A DNA stretch of 64,000 bases from contig CALGJQ010000012.1 of the NCBI GenBank assembly GCA_937928545.1, forward strand, positions 29,719 to 93,718, given 5' to 3'. This document shows, piece after piece, positions 26,354-34,881 of this stretch (positions are counted from its first letter, which is position 1; each line of letters begins with the position of its first letter). The translations under genes were made by a program, and so were the position numbers. This DNA comes from an uncultured Verrucomicrobiales bacterium (GTDB lineage: Bacteria > Verrucomicrobiota > Verrucomicrobiia > Verrucomicrobiales > Akkermansiaceae). The notes beneath the pieces are model-generated. The model was given only the letters and a program-made list of their open reading frames with translations, did not search any database and was not told the DNA's origin.

Positions 26354-26938
26354 TTAGGAAGCGATTTTCAGGCGTTTTTTGCGGGCGACGAGGAGTCCTC
26401 CGATGGCGCCGCCGAGATGGCTTTCCCAGCTGATTCCGGAACTGGTGGGGAGGATGCCAAAGAGGGCGCCGCCGTAAAAGATGACGATGAGGATGGAGAT
26501 GATAATGGTGGCGGGTGTTCTTTGGTAGAAGCCGGAGGCGAGGAGGAAGCCAAGGTAGCCGAAGACGAGGGAGCTGGCGCCGATGTGGTTGGTACCGGAG
26601 GAGCCAATGATCCAGACGAGAAGTCCGGCGGCAGCGGCGGAGGCGGCTGAGACGATGGCGAGGTCGCGCCATCCCCAGGCGAGGATGGCGGACCCGAGGA
26701 CGAGGAGGGAGAGGGAATTGCCAAAGAGGTGGCCCCAGCCATCGTGCAAGAAGGGCGCGAAGATGAGGCCTTCGAGATGCGAGAAGCTCCTAGGATGGAT
26801 GCCGTGGTTTTCGAGCGCGCTTTGGAAAAGAACTCGGTCAGCGATTTCGATGAGCCAAAGAAGGAGGACGAACGAGCCGAGGTACTTGAGGCGCTCGAGG
26901 TAGCTGGTTTCGGGAGTGACAGGGAGATCCTGATTCAT
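26354..26938 (-). CDS. Rhomboid family intramembrane serine protease
   Basis: 194 residues from ATG 26938. Motifs: GWGHLFGNSLSLL (helix 2 His/Asn), NHIGASSLVFGYLGFLL with catalytic Ser in GASS (usually GxSG, here G-A-S-S), and the catalytic His in ESHLGGAIGG. Six hydrophobic helices are visible. Rhomboids cut transmembrane substrates inside the membrane; the substrate is unknown. It sits 62 nt downstream of ispH on the same strand and may share its transcript. The 168 nt between its stop and the four-helix gene hold no gene; the stretch is GT-rich with no hairpin I trust. Confidence 0.88.
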   Translation of the reverse strand: MNQDLPVTPETSYLERLKYLGSFVLLLWLIEIADRVLFQSALENHGIHPRSFSHLEGLIFAPFLHDGWGHLFGNSLSLLVLGSAILAWGWRDLAIVSAASAAAAGLLVWIIGSSGTNHIGASSLVFGYLGFLLASGFYQRTPATIIISILIVIFYGGALFGILPTSSGISWESHLGGAIGGLLVARKKRLKIAS

Positions 26939-27000
26939 GAACTCTTTTAGGATGAGTCCATGAGCGAGAGTCGCCAGCAAAATCGGATTCTAGCCGGATT

Positions 27001-27882
27001 CTAGCAGATGGCAGTTTGGGGTTCTGCGAGCTCGCGGAGATGGTAGGTGACAGCATGGAGGGATTCGTCGAGGGTGGAGGTGCCAGCGGTGAGTCCGATT
27101 TTAGTGATCCCTTCGAGCCATTCTTCGCGGATCTCTGAAGGGGTTTCGATATGGTAGGCTTTACAGCCGAGCTTGCGGGCGGTGCGGGCGAGTTGGGCGG
27201 TGTTGTTGGAGTTTTTTCCGCCGATGGCGAGGACGAGTTCGGAGGCTTGGCAGAGTTCGTTGAGGGAGGTTTGGCGATCTTTGGTGGGGTGGCAGACGGT
27301 GTCGTAGAAAACGACTTCGACTTCGGGTCGTTGCTTGCGGACTTCATTGACGAGGGCGCGGACGCGGTCGATGGGTTGAGTGGTTTGAGAGATGATGCCG
27401 AGGCGTTTGACGTGGGGGATCTTGGCGATGTCATCGGGGTGGAGGATGACGCGGGCATTTGGGAAGTCTCCCTGCAAGCCGCGGACTTCGACGTGACCTT
27501 CTTTGCCAATGATGACGGGGAGGTATCCTTGGGAGACAAGTTTCGCGAGTTTTGAGTGGGCGACTTTGACGAGGGGGCAGGTGGTGTCGGTGACTTTGTA
27601 GCCTGCGTCTTTCCAGCGTTTGCGATCGCGGTCAGCGGCGCCATGGGCGGTGATGATGACGTGTGGCGTGGCGGCGGATTTGGAGGAGAGGTCACCGGTC
27701 CGAGCGCCTTGATTGGCGAGGCGGGATTTGACGGTGGGATTGTGAGCGAGTTCGCCGAGGATGGTGGCGGGTTGCTTTTTTAGGAGAGCTTCGGTGGTTT
27801 CGAGAGCTTGCCGAACGCCGAAGCACATGCCGGTGTGTTCTGCGATGAGGATTTGGTAGCGGGGTGTCTGGATGGTCTTCAT
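27001..27882 (-). CDS. ispH: 4-hydroxy-3-methylbut-2-enyl diphosphate reductase (IspH)
   Basis: 293 residues. It catalyses the last step of the MEP isoprenoid pathway, reducing HMBPP to IPP and DMAPP with an iron-sulfur cluster. The three cluster cysteines are in GMCFGVRQA (about 19), DTTCPLV (about 101) and DTVCHPT (about 198). Other conserved elements are HGAADRDRKRW, KEGHVEVRGLQGD, ISQTTQP, GGKNSNNTAQL and GLTAGTSTLDE. Length and start agree with the family. It lies upstream of the rhomboid gene on the same strand. Confidence 0.97.
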   Translation of the reverse strand: MKTIQTPRYQILIAEHTGMCFGVRQALETTEALLKKQPATILGELAHNPTVKSRLANQGARTGDLSSKSAATPHVIITAHGAADRDRKRWKDAGYKVTDTTCPLVKVAHSKLAKLVSQGYLPVIIGKEGHVEVRGLQGDFPNARVILHPDDIAKIPHVKRLGIISQTTQPIDRVRALVNEVRKQRPEVEVVFYDTVCHPTKDRQTSLNELCQASELVLAIGGKNSNNTAQLARTARKLGCKAYHIETPSEIREEWLEGITKIGLTAGTSTLDESLHAVTYHLRELAEPQTAIC

Positions 27883-27957
27883 TTGAGACCGTAAGATGCC
27901 CGACGATTGTGGAGACTTGATGAAGGGTATGAGAAGAAATGGTGAAATTTCGTTCTC

Positions 27958-28848
27958 TTATTCCAAGGCGTCACGGAGGAGGCGGTAGGAGGAGGGGGGG
28001 AGGGCGGACTTTTCCAGTTGGTCAAGATCGGCGCGGGCTTGGCAGTGATTGTTAAGGAGGGCGAGGATGAGTCCGCGGTCGGCGATGAGGGTGAGGTCTG
28101 GTTGATTTGGTCGGATGCGAGGGCTGAGCTCGGCGAGAGCGGCTTGGAGGTCGCGGTGAGCTTGTTCTTTGTTTTTCAGAGCAAGGGCGGCGCGGGCGCG
28201 GCGGATCAGCCAAGAGGAGGTGAAGCGGGAGGAGGCGATTTCTTGATTGATGAGGGGGAGGACTTCTTGGGCGAGTCCGGCGGTGAGGGCGGTGTCGATC
28301 CAGTTGTTTCGGAGTACGATGGAATTCGTACGTTTCCAGGCGGTTTTGAGAATGGTGGCGGCTTGTTTGTGTCGATCGAGGTCTCGGAGAGTCTGGGCGT
28401 GGAGGAGGTCGAGCGCGGGGTCATGCTGGGGGCGAACTTCCTGAAGCCCCTTGCAGAGGAGGAGGGCGACGGAAGGCATTTGGGATTGCGCGTAGTGCTG
28501 AGCGAGGAGGAAGGTGGCTTCGAATTCTTGCTCGGGGTCTTTGGCAAAGTCGGCGTATCGTTTGATGAGCTTGAGGCCTTTTTCACTAGGGCCGTAGAGC
28601 TGGATCAAAGAGGTGATGGCGAAGCGATGACGAGGGTCTAGCTTGAGGGCGGAGTGGAGGTCTTCGAGGGCGTGTTCGCTTTCGCGAAGCGCGCGGAATT
28701 CGGTAGCGCGTTGGAAGTAGAGGTCAGCGGTAGGGGCTTTTTCGAGCTGAGCGGTGAGGGCCTTGATGGTTTCGGAAACGTCGTTATGCCCCTGCGATGA
28801 GGCAGGGAACAGGAGGACGATGAGAAGCCAGATTGACGACCGCAGCAT
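27958..28848 (-). CDS. Secreted TPR-repeat protein
   Basis: 296 residues. The signal peptide (MLRSSIWLLIVLLFPASSQG) is followed by tetratricopeptide-like helical repeats: ADLYFQRATEFRALRESEHALEDLHSALKLDP (residues about 40-72), FEATFLLAQHYAQSQMPSVALLL, HAQTLRDLDRHKQAATILKTAW, and ALKNKEQAHRDLQAAL near the end. TPRs mediate protein contacts; here they would lie in the periplasm or outer envelope. It is 2 nt from the purple-acid-phosphatase gene upstream, so the two are one transcription unit, suggesting a partner of that enzyme. Confidence 0.82.
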   Translation of the reverse strand: MLRSSIWLLIVLLFPASSQGHNDVSETIKALTAQLEKAPTADLYFQRATEFRALRESEHALEDLHSALKLDPRHRFAITSLIQLYGPSEKGLKLIKRYADFAKDPEQEFEATFLLAQHYAQSQMPSVALLLCKGLQEVRPQHDPALDLLHAQTLRDLDRHKQAATILKTAWKRTNSIVLRNNWIDTALTAGLAQEVLPLINQEIASSRFTSSWLIRRARAALALKNKEQAHRDLQAALAELSPRIRPNQPDLTLIADRGLILALLNNHCQARADLDQLEKSALPPSSYRLLRDALE

Positions 28849-28850
28849 GT

Positions 28851-30785
28851 CTATTTTCCGAGGAGAAGTCGGGGATGGAGGGAAAAGTCGGTGCTATTGA
28901 GGTTGGCATTGTGGCCTTCGATCGCGAGGACGTTTTTCTCTCCGGGTTTGAGGATTTTTGAGATTCCTTTCAGCGGGAAGTATTCAAATTTTTTGGTGGC
29001 TTCGTGAGGGGTGAAGCCATCGGCGGAAGCTCCTTGTCCTTTATCGACTCCTTGGCGGTGGACCTCGTGTCCGTTCAAGTAGGCGATGAAGGCATCGTCA
29101 TAGGAAACGGAGAGTCCGAGTTTGCTGAGGTCGGCTCCTTCGGGGAGTTCGAACTCGCGGCGGATGTAGAGGGTGGTGAATTTTCCCTTCATGTCGATCT
29201 CGGTGGTGTCGTCTTTATCACTGTATCCGAAGCCTGCTTTGCCGGTTTTCCATGAAGAGATGTCGTAGCCTGGAGCAGCCCAGTCGGTGTGATTCCCGGC
29301 TGGGTGTGAGCCGCCGAGGTAGGACCATTTAGCATTCTTTCCGATGAGTGCGACGGCGTTCTTAGGTGCAGTCGGAGTCTTTCCCTTTTTCTGAGGGGTG
29401 TATGGCTCGGGTTGCCATGGATCGGCGATGGGGCTGTGCTCTACGACACCGCTTTTGTGGATGGCGAAGGTGTCGACAATCTTTCCGTTGAGGTTGAGCA
29501 TTTCGCCGGTGATGGTGTCGCCTTTGATGCTGATGAGGCATGATCCATTTTCAAGGATGATGCGGCGCATGAGGGGGTGAGTTCCTTTGCGACGATTGGA
29601 GGTGCCGCCGTGTCCGGTGGTGATGGAGATGGTGCCGTTGTTTGGGTTTAAGCCTTCGCTCTTTTTGTAGGGGCCATCGCCATTTGGGTCGCCATCTTTG
29701 TCGTCGAGGATGACGCCATCGGGAATGGATGGGGTGTGGTAGGCGCCGTCGATGAGCATGGAGCGTTCATAAATGTGGGAATGACCGGTGAAGACGAGGT
29801 CAATGCCGCCACTTTCGAGAATGGGCATGATGTATTCCCGCATTTCGATGAGTTGGCCTTCGGTGTCGGAGTCGTGGGATCCTTTGGTGTAGGGAGGGTG
29901 GTGGAAGAAGGCGACGAGGAAGTCGGCCTTGGTTTTCTCGAGGTCGGCTTTGAGCCATTGAGCCATTTCGCCGGTGGGACGTCGATCCAGGTCATGAGAG
30001 TCGAGGCAGATGAAGTGGACTTTTCCGAAGTCGAAGGAGTAGTAGGCTTCCTTGCCGGAGGGGAGTCCGCCAGCTTCGCCATTCATGGGGCAGATGTAGG
30101 CATCGTAGTAGGGGCCTACGCCGGTGGCTCCCTTTGAGGTGCGGCCTTCGTGATTTCCCATCGACGGCCAGCAAACGACGTTGCGGAGGGTGGGCTCGTA
30201 CATCTTGAAGAAGCGGTCGCTGAATTCCTTATTGGTTCCGGATCCGTAGGCCATGTCGCCAACGTGGAGGTAGAGGTCGAGTTCGCGTTTTGCGGCGGCG
30301 TTGTGATCAAGCATGGCTTGGTGGACTGCGGCCTGAGACTTGCTGCCGGTGCCGGAGTCGCCGACAACCCAGAAGTAGACAGGAGCATCGGTGCCGGGAA
30401 GGGGGTTAGTCTTGACGCGGTAGGATTCGTCGGCAGGGGTGAGGCGGGTCTCGCCATCGTAGATTGCGTAGTAGTATTGGGTGGCGGGCTCGAGGTCGCT
30501 GAGGGTGGCTTCGAATTGACGGGTATCGAGGGGGACGTCTTTAAAGAGGGCGTTTTCGTTTTGGAGCGAGGAGTGAGTGCGGGTGAGGATTTCTTTGGCG
30601 CTGAGGGGAAGCTCGGAAAGGGTGCGGCCGTAAATGAGGCGTGGTTCCATTTCTTTGCGAGCACGCCAGACGACTTTGATTGAGTTGTCGGTCGCCAGCT
30701 GTAGATAAGGCTGCCGCGAGAATTCCGAAATAGGTTCGGCGGTGGCAACGAGGCTTGCTAGGAAGAGGAATAGAAGGAGCTTCAT
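28851..30785 (-). CDS. Secreted purple acid phosphatase-like metallophosphoesterase
   Basis: 644 residues from ATG 30785, which opens a signal peptide (MKLLLFLFLASLVATAEP). An N-terminal fibronectin-III-like domain (QPYLQLATDNSIKVVWR) precedes the metallophosphoesterase core, with metal ligands in VVGDSGTGS, LHVGDMAYG, PSMGNHEGR, AFFHHPPYT and FTGHSHIYERS. This order is that of purple acid phosphatases. A beta-rich C-terminal domain after 500 (DWAAPGYDISSWKTGKAGFGY, ELPEGADLSKLGLSVSYDDAFIAYLNG) resembles the lectin-like modules often appended in this phylum. It would act outside the cytoplasm on phosphate esters. Co-transcribed with the TPR gene. Confidence 0.93.
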   Translation of the reverse strand: MKLLLFLFLASLVATAEPISEFSRQPYLQLATDNSIKVVWRARKEMEPRLIYGRTLSELPLSAKEILTRTHSSLQNENALFKDVPLDTRQFEATLSDLEPATQYYYAIYDGETRLTPADESYRVKTNPLPGTDAPVYFWVVGDSGTGSKSQAAVHQAMLDHNAAAKRELDLYLHVGDMAYGSGTNKEFSDRFFKMYEPTLRNVVCWPSMGNHEGRTSKGATGVGPYYDAYICPMNGEAGGLPSGKEAYYSFDFGKVHFICLDSHDLDRRPTGEMAQWLKADLEKTKADFLVAFFHHPPYTKGSHDSDTEGQLIEMREYIMPILESGGIDLVFTGHSHIYERSMLIDGAYHTPSIPDGVILDDKDGDPNGDGPYKKSEGLNPNNGTISITTGHGGTSNRRKGTHPLMRRIILENGSCLISIKGDTITGEMLNLNGKIVDTFAIHKSGVVEHSPIADPWQPEPYTPQKKGKTPTAPKNAVALIGKNAKWSYLGGSHPAGNHTDWAAPGYDISSWKTGKAGFGYSDKDDTTEIDMKGKFTTLYIRREFELPEGADLSKLGLSVSYDDAFIAYLNGHEVHRQGVDKGQGASADGFTPHEATKKFEYFPLKGISKILKPGEKNVLAIEGHNANLNSTDFSLHPRLLLGK

Positions 30786-30880
30786 GTGAGAGGTTGGAGA
30801 GCTTCGTGATTTTAGATGATTTGGCAACTCAGATTGTAAGTTTGACGGATGGGGAGGGGAGGGAGTATCTAAGAGGTCCA

Positions 30881-31087
30881 ATGAAATTGTTATTTCTCCC
30901 CCTTGTTTGTGTCGGCGCGATGAGCCTGACTTCGTGCGGTTTGGTTAGAACAGCTACGCAGCTTCCAGGCAGTCTCTTGCAGACGGTGGGGCGGACGGTG
31001 GGCTTTGGGATTGAGGGAAGTGAGGTGACTGAGGGTGAAAAGGCTCCTCAGGTTCAGTTCGAGCAGGCTGCTCGGAAGGAGCGATAG
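30881..31087 (+). CDS. Small lipoprotein
   Basis: 68 residues from ATG 30881, with AAGAGG upstream. A lipobox (AMSLTSCG) at about 15-20 marks a lipidated N-terminus. The mature part is short: VRTATQLPGSLLQTVGRTVGFGI and a charged tail. It is divergent from the phosphatase gene and convergent with the helical-repeat cluster, whose stop lies 6 nt away. No family recognised; similar tiny lipoproteins of the form LxTAxxLPxSLLQ occur in related bacteria. Confidence 0.7.
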   Translation: MKLLFLPLVCVGAMSLTSCGLVRTATQLPGSLLQTVGRTVGFGIEGSEVTEGEKAPQVQFEQAARKER

Positions 31088-31093
31088 ATTCTC

Positions 31094-32290
31094 TTAACCT
31101 CGGCGTCCGCGGTTGCGTGAGGTGACGCGTTTTTGTTGTTCCTCATTGAGACCGCTGGTGCTGAGCCATTCTTTGGCGGCTTCAGGGTCTTTGCGGAAGA
31201 AGGCGCGGCCGGTTTCCATGAGGGCATTATTTCGAGTTCCTTCATCGTTGATGGTGTTGGCCCATTCGATGCCGACTTCGGGATTTTCCCAAGCGACGCG
31301 GGTGGCGTATCCATAGGCGGCGGAGTCGCGTTCGGGCGACTCGCTCATTGTGCCAAGGCGGCTCGCGGCGGCTTCAGGATTTTCTTGGGCCCACTCGGAG
31401 AATGATTCGCGGACGGCGCGGTTTTTTGCGTTGCCGTTGGGGAGGGTGTTGGCCCAGTCAAGGGTGGCGACGGGATCTTCGTCCGCGTATTCACGGGCGA
31501 CGCGATTGATAGCGGCGTCTTGCATTTCTCCAGCAGGGAGGGTGGAGGCCCAGCTGGCGGCATCGGCAGGCTCACCAGAGAGGAGGACTTGGCGAGTGAC
31601 AAGGTCCATGAGGCGGCGAGCTTCACGATCTCCGGCTTGGTGTTGGTCCATGGCGAATTTGACGGCGAGGTTTGGGTCGGCATCAACGAGGCCGTAGACG
31701 GCGCCCCATTTCAGGCCTCCGCCGTTTTGTTGATCTTTGTCGAGGCTATTGAAGTAGGCGAGGGCGGCATCGGGGGATTTGGCGGCCCATCCGGCGAGGG
31801 TGGAGGCCATGTCGCGTTCGCGGGTTTCGGCTCCATTGAGGACGGCTTCTTCTCCGGCGATGGCTCCCCAGGCGTAGTGGAATTCGCGGAATTCGGCGCT
31901 GTTGTTGTCGAGGTGGAGAATTTGCTCACGCATGAGCTGGGCGTTTTCGACGGTGAGGTTGGCGAGGATTTGGGAGAAGGCTTCGCGGCGTTCGAGGGGG
32001 CCTTTGGCGGATTTTAAGTCGAGGCCAAGTTGGCGGATTTGTGATTCGGAGAGGAGGGTGGGGGAGGCGTCGGCGCTTCCGGAATTACGGGAGGTTTTTG
32101 AGCGGGAACGGGAATTGGCAGAACTGCTATCGGTGCTTTCTTCGGGCGAGCGTGAGGAGAGGTCGGGTGATTTTCTGCTTCCATCGCTGGCTGTGGGATC
32201 GATGGATGAGTCTGAGGATTTTGATCCTACGGCAAAGGCTGCGATGGCAACGAAGGCCCAGAAAAGGTGGACGAGATAGGATTTTTTCAT
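31094..32290 (-). CDS. Membrane-anchored helical-repeat protein (paralogue 3)
   Basis: 398 residues. An N-terminal membrane anchor (LVHLFWAFVAIAAFAVGS) is followed by a Ser/Arg-rich linker and a superhelix of about 35-residue repeats with the recurring pattern 'ADPxLAVxxAxxxxxGDxxAxxLMDxVTRQ' and 'WASTLPxGEMxDxAINxVAxEYxxEDPxATLDWANTLPNG'. Ends with QKRVTSRNRGRR. Two similar genes lie just upstream on the same strand (32397-33581 and 33578-34750). All three share length (about 390-400), topology and repeat style, so they arose by duplication. HEAT-like scaffolds on the periplasmic face are the likeliest role; function unknown. Confidence 0.78.
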   Translation of the reverse strand: MKKSYLVHLFWAFVAIAAFAVGSKSSDSSIDPTASDGSRKSPDLSSRSPEESTDSSSANSRSRSKTSRNSGSADASPTLLSESQIRQLGLDLKSAKGPLERREAFSQILANLTVENAQLMREQILHLDNNSAEFREFHYAWGAIAGEEAVLNGAETRERDMASTLAGWAAKSPDAALAYFNSLDKDQQNGGGLKWGAVYGLVDADPNLAVKFAMDQHQAGDREARRLMDLVTRQVLLSGEPADAASWASTLPAGEMQDAAINRVAREYADEDPVATLDWANTLPNGNAKNRAVRESFSEWAQENPEAAASRLGTMSESPERDSAAYGYATRVAWENPEVGIEWANTINDEGTRNNALMETGRAFFRKDPEAAKEWLSTSGLNEEQQKRVTSRNRGRRG

Positions 32291-32396
32291 GAGACGCAGA
32301 AAGGGAGCCCTTCATAAACGGTTGAGAGACCGAAATTCTTTCGAGAGTCTGTGGGGGGCAAGAGGGATAGGGATTTTTTGTCGGTAAACTTCCGGA

Positions 32397-33581
32397 TCAT
32401 TCCGTCGGCTCTTGTGAGTCTTTCAATTGAACTCGACCTTCGAATTGTTTTTCGAGGGCTCGCCTTAGATTTGGTTCAGAAATGGATTCCATGAAACTTT
32501 TCGCGCGACTTTGATCTTCTTCAAAGAGGGCGCCGAAAGATTTGTGGATCGCGACACTCCGCTCAGGGGTTTCAGATGGGATGCTGAGACTCCAATCCAT
32601 CGCCTGCCTAGGATTGTTATTTTTCTCAATGAGGAGCTTGGTGATCGTTCTGATTATTCCCTTTGAAAGATCATCACTCTCTGGACGCTGGATCGATCTG
32701 TTTGCAAAGTCGTAAACCCATTCGTGATCTCCTTGTTGAAAAGCCGAAGTCAGCAGAATGGAACTTGCGGAAATCACGGAATTTGGAACATTTTCAAACA
32801 GCTGTTGTTCAAGTTCTTTGTGTGACTTTCCTGTTTCAAGCATCAAGCTGGTATGCTGAGTGAGTAAAGAATCTAAAGCTTCTGGTTGTTTGGCTACTGC
32901 GATGGACCGTTCTAAGAATGAGATTTGTTCTTCGGTGGGCTTCTTGCGAAGTTGCTTCCAAAGACTTGAAGTGAGGCTCCGGACTGCTATCTGATCTATT
33001 GCCGCAATCATATCGAGAAGGGCGCTATGATCTTCTGGTCTGTTGAGAAAGTGGTCTTTGGTCCCGACTTCCTCTGCGATGCTTCTAAATAGGACTTTTG
33101 ATGAGCGGTCGGTGTAGTTCCGAGCTAGAAAACTCTCGAGGAGTTGCTGATACTCGCGGCGATTTTTTAACCGACCTGCGAGATCTTTGCTTAGGATGGC
33201 AATCATCTCCCCACCTGAGTCAAGGTCGAACAAATCCAACAGTTCAGTGAAAGTGAAGTGCTTGAGTTGGTTCTTGAGAATGCCGTAAGCTAATCTTTTT
33301 TCAGATTCACCAAGTTCGTGGTTTGAGAGGAATTGGATGATTTCATTGGGTTTGTTTCCACGGAGTATGGGATTGGCGATGATTTGATCTTCGGTCAGGA
33401 AAGCTCCGGATTGAGGAGGAGAACCAGAGTTTCGCAAGCTGGAGGTGGCACGCGAATCGTTTGTGATTTGATTTTTCCTTTTATGAGATTTCTCAGAAAG
33501 TCCCGTGTATTTCAATGCAAATAGAATGACCAGTATTATACCGATAGATGCGGCAGCCAGTTTTGGGATGGGTTTTTTCAT
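32397..33581 (-). CDS. Membrane-anchored helical-repeat protein (paralogue 2, diverged)
   Basis: 394 residues from ATG 33581, overlapping the previous stop by ATGA, so it is translationally coupled. The anchor is LAAASIGIILVILFALKYTG, followed by a basic linker and helical repeats with MAIxxQIAVRSLTSSLWKQL-like helices and 'NPRQAMDWSLSIPSETPERSVAIHKSFGAL'. The last segment keeps the WSLSIP/ALxWAxxLP signature of its neighbours, but the middle is strongly diverged and less Ala-rich. Composition is also AT-richer than both flanking paralogues, which suggests independent evolution or relaxed constraint. Confidence 0.72.
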   Translation of the reverse strand: MKKPIPKLAAASIGIILVILFALKYTGLSEKSHKRKNQITNDSRATSSLRNSGSPPQSGAFLTEDQIIANPILRGNKPNEIIQFLSNHELGESEKRLAYGILKNQLKHFTFTELLDLFDLDSGGEMIAILSKDLAGRLKNRREYQQLLESFLARNYTDRSSKVLFRSIAEEVGTKDHFLNRPEDHSALLDMIAAIDQIAVRSLTSSLWKQLRKKPTEEQISFLERSIAVAKQPEALDSLLTQHTSLMLETGKSHKELEQQLFENVPNSVISASSILLTSAFQQGDHEWVYDFANRSIQRPESDDLSKGIIRTITKLLIEKNNNPRQAMDWSLSIPSETPERSVAIHKSFGALFEEDQSRAKSFMESISEPNLRRALEKQFEGRVQLKDSQEPTE

Positions 33582-34750
33582 TCTTCGCCTGTAATTTTTT
33601 GGATAGCTTCGGGAGGGAGGTCGGAGGTGGCGAGCCAGGCTTGAGCGGCATCGGGGTCGCGGTGGAAGAAGGTGCGGCCGGTGTCGATGAGGGCGCGGCC
33701 GCGGGCATCGGGGTTGGAGATGGAGGCGGCCCATTCGACGCCGACGACGGGGTCGTCATGGACGGCACGGAGGGCGTAGCCGTAGCGGGCGGCGTCTTGT
33801 TGGTCGGCGGGGATTCGATTGATGGCTTCGGCCGCTTGCTCGGGGTTGCGGTTGGCGTAGGCGTAGAAGGAGCTGCCGACGGCGTGGTTTTTGCCGTCGC
33901 TTTCGGGAAGGGCGAGGGCCCAGTCGATGGTGCCATCGGGGTCGTTTTTTGAAAGTTCGCTGGCGGCGTGTTGGTGGGCTTGGAGGTTCATTTCGCCATC
34001 GGGGAGCTTGGCGAGGAAGTGGGTGATTTCTTCGGGGTCACCGGAGCGGAGGGCGGCGGTGGTGGCGATGTGGATCATTTTTCCGGCTTCTTTGTCGCCG
34101 TTTTGGAATCGTTCGATGGCGACCTCGGCGGCGAGTTGGGGGTCGGCATCGGCGAGTCCGAAGGCGGCTCCCCATTTCATGTGGTTGCTGCCGGATTGTT
34201 CTTCGGGTGAGAGGGAATCGAAGTAGGCCATGGCGGAGGTGGGTTCGGTGGCGGCCCAGCCGGCGAGGGTGGCGGCCATGTCGCGCTTCGGGGTGTTTTT
34301 TCCATTGAGGACGGCTTCTTGTCCGGCGATGGCTCCCCAGGCGTAGTGGAATTCGCGGAACTCGGCGGAGTCTTGTGGGAGGTGGGCGATTTGTTCGCGA
34401 AGGAGGCGGGCGTTTTCGGGGGTGAGGGCTTTGAGAATTTCCGAGAAGATGAGGCGCCGGGCGATGGGGCCTTTGGCGGAGCGGAATTCTTGGCCGAGTT
34501 CAGCGATGTCGGATTCGCTGAGGGTGGTGGCTTGAGTTGTGGAGGAAGAGGAGCGAGTGGACTTGCTGCGAGGGGAATTTTGCTCGAGAGGGGAGGAAGG
34601 GTTTTCGTTTGCGCCACGAATGGAGAGGGAGGTGGCGGTTTCCTTGGACGAGGGATTTTTTGAGTCATCGCTGGTGAGATGGGAGCCGACGAGGAAGGCG
34701 GCGATGGCGATGAGGGCCCAGATCAGGTGGTGGATGAGGTTTTTTTTCAT
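33578..34750 (-). CDS. Membrane-anchored helical-repeat protein (paralogue 1)
   Basis: 390 residues, the first of three. Anchor LIHHLIWALIAIAAFLVGS, then a Ser-rich linker and the repeats REQIAHLPQDSAEFREFHYAWGAIAGQEAVLNG, ATLAGWAATEPTSAMAYFDSLS, EVAIERFQNGDKEAGKMIHI and EWAASISNPDARGRALIDTGRTFFHRDP. The stretch FREFHYAWGAIAGxEAVLNG is nearly identical in paralogue 3, giving clear proof of common origin. It overlaps paralogue 2 by 4 nt. Confidence 0.78.
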   Translation of the reverse strand: MKKNLIHHLIWALIAIAAFLVGSHLTSDDSKNPSSKETATSLSIRGANENPSSPLEQNSPRSKSTRSSSSTTQATTLSESDIAELGQEFRSAKGPIARRLIFSEILKALTPENARLLREQIAHLPQDSAEFREFHYAWGAIAGQEAVLNGKNTPKRDMAATLAGWAATEPTSAMAYFDSLSPEEQSGSNHMKWGAAFGLADADPQLAAEVAIERFQNGDKEAGKMIHIATTAALRSGDPEEITHFLAKLPDGEMNLQAHQHAASELSKNDPDGTIDWALALPESDGKNHAVGSSFYAYANRNPEQAAEAINRIPADQQDAARYGYALRAVHDDPVVGVEWAASISNPDARGRALIDTGRTFFHRDPDAAQAWLATSDLPPEAIQKITGEE

Positions 34751-34881
34751 GGGTGGATGAGGGGGAAGTGAGGAATTAGTGGGGGGGAGGTTCGGATAGT
34801 GTGAGTCAAGAGAAAGGAAATTTGGAGGAAAAAGAAGGGTTCGCTTTTTGGGGGCTGAGTCGATCAGAATGAAAACGCTTT

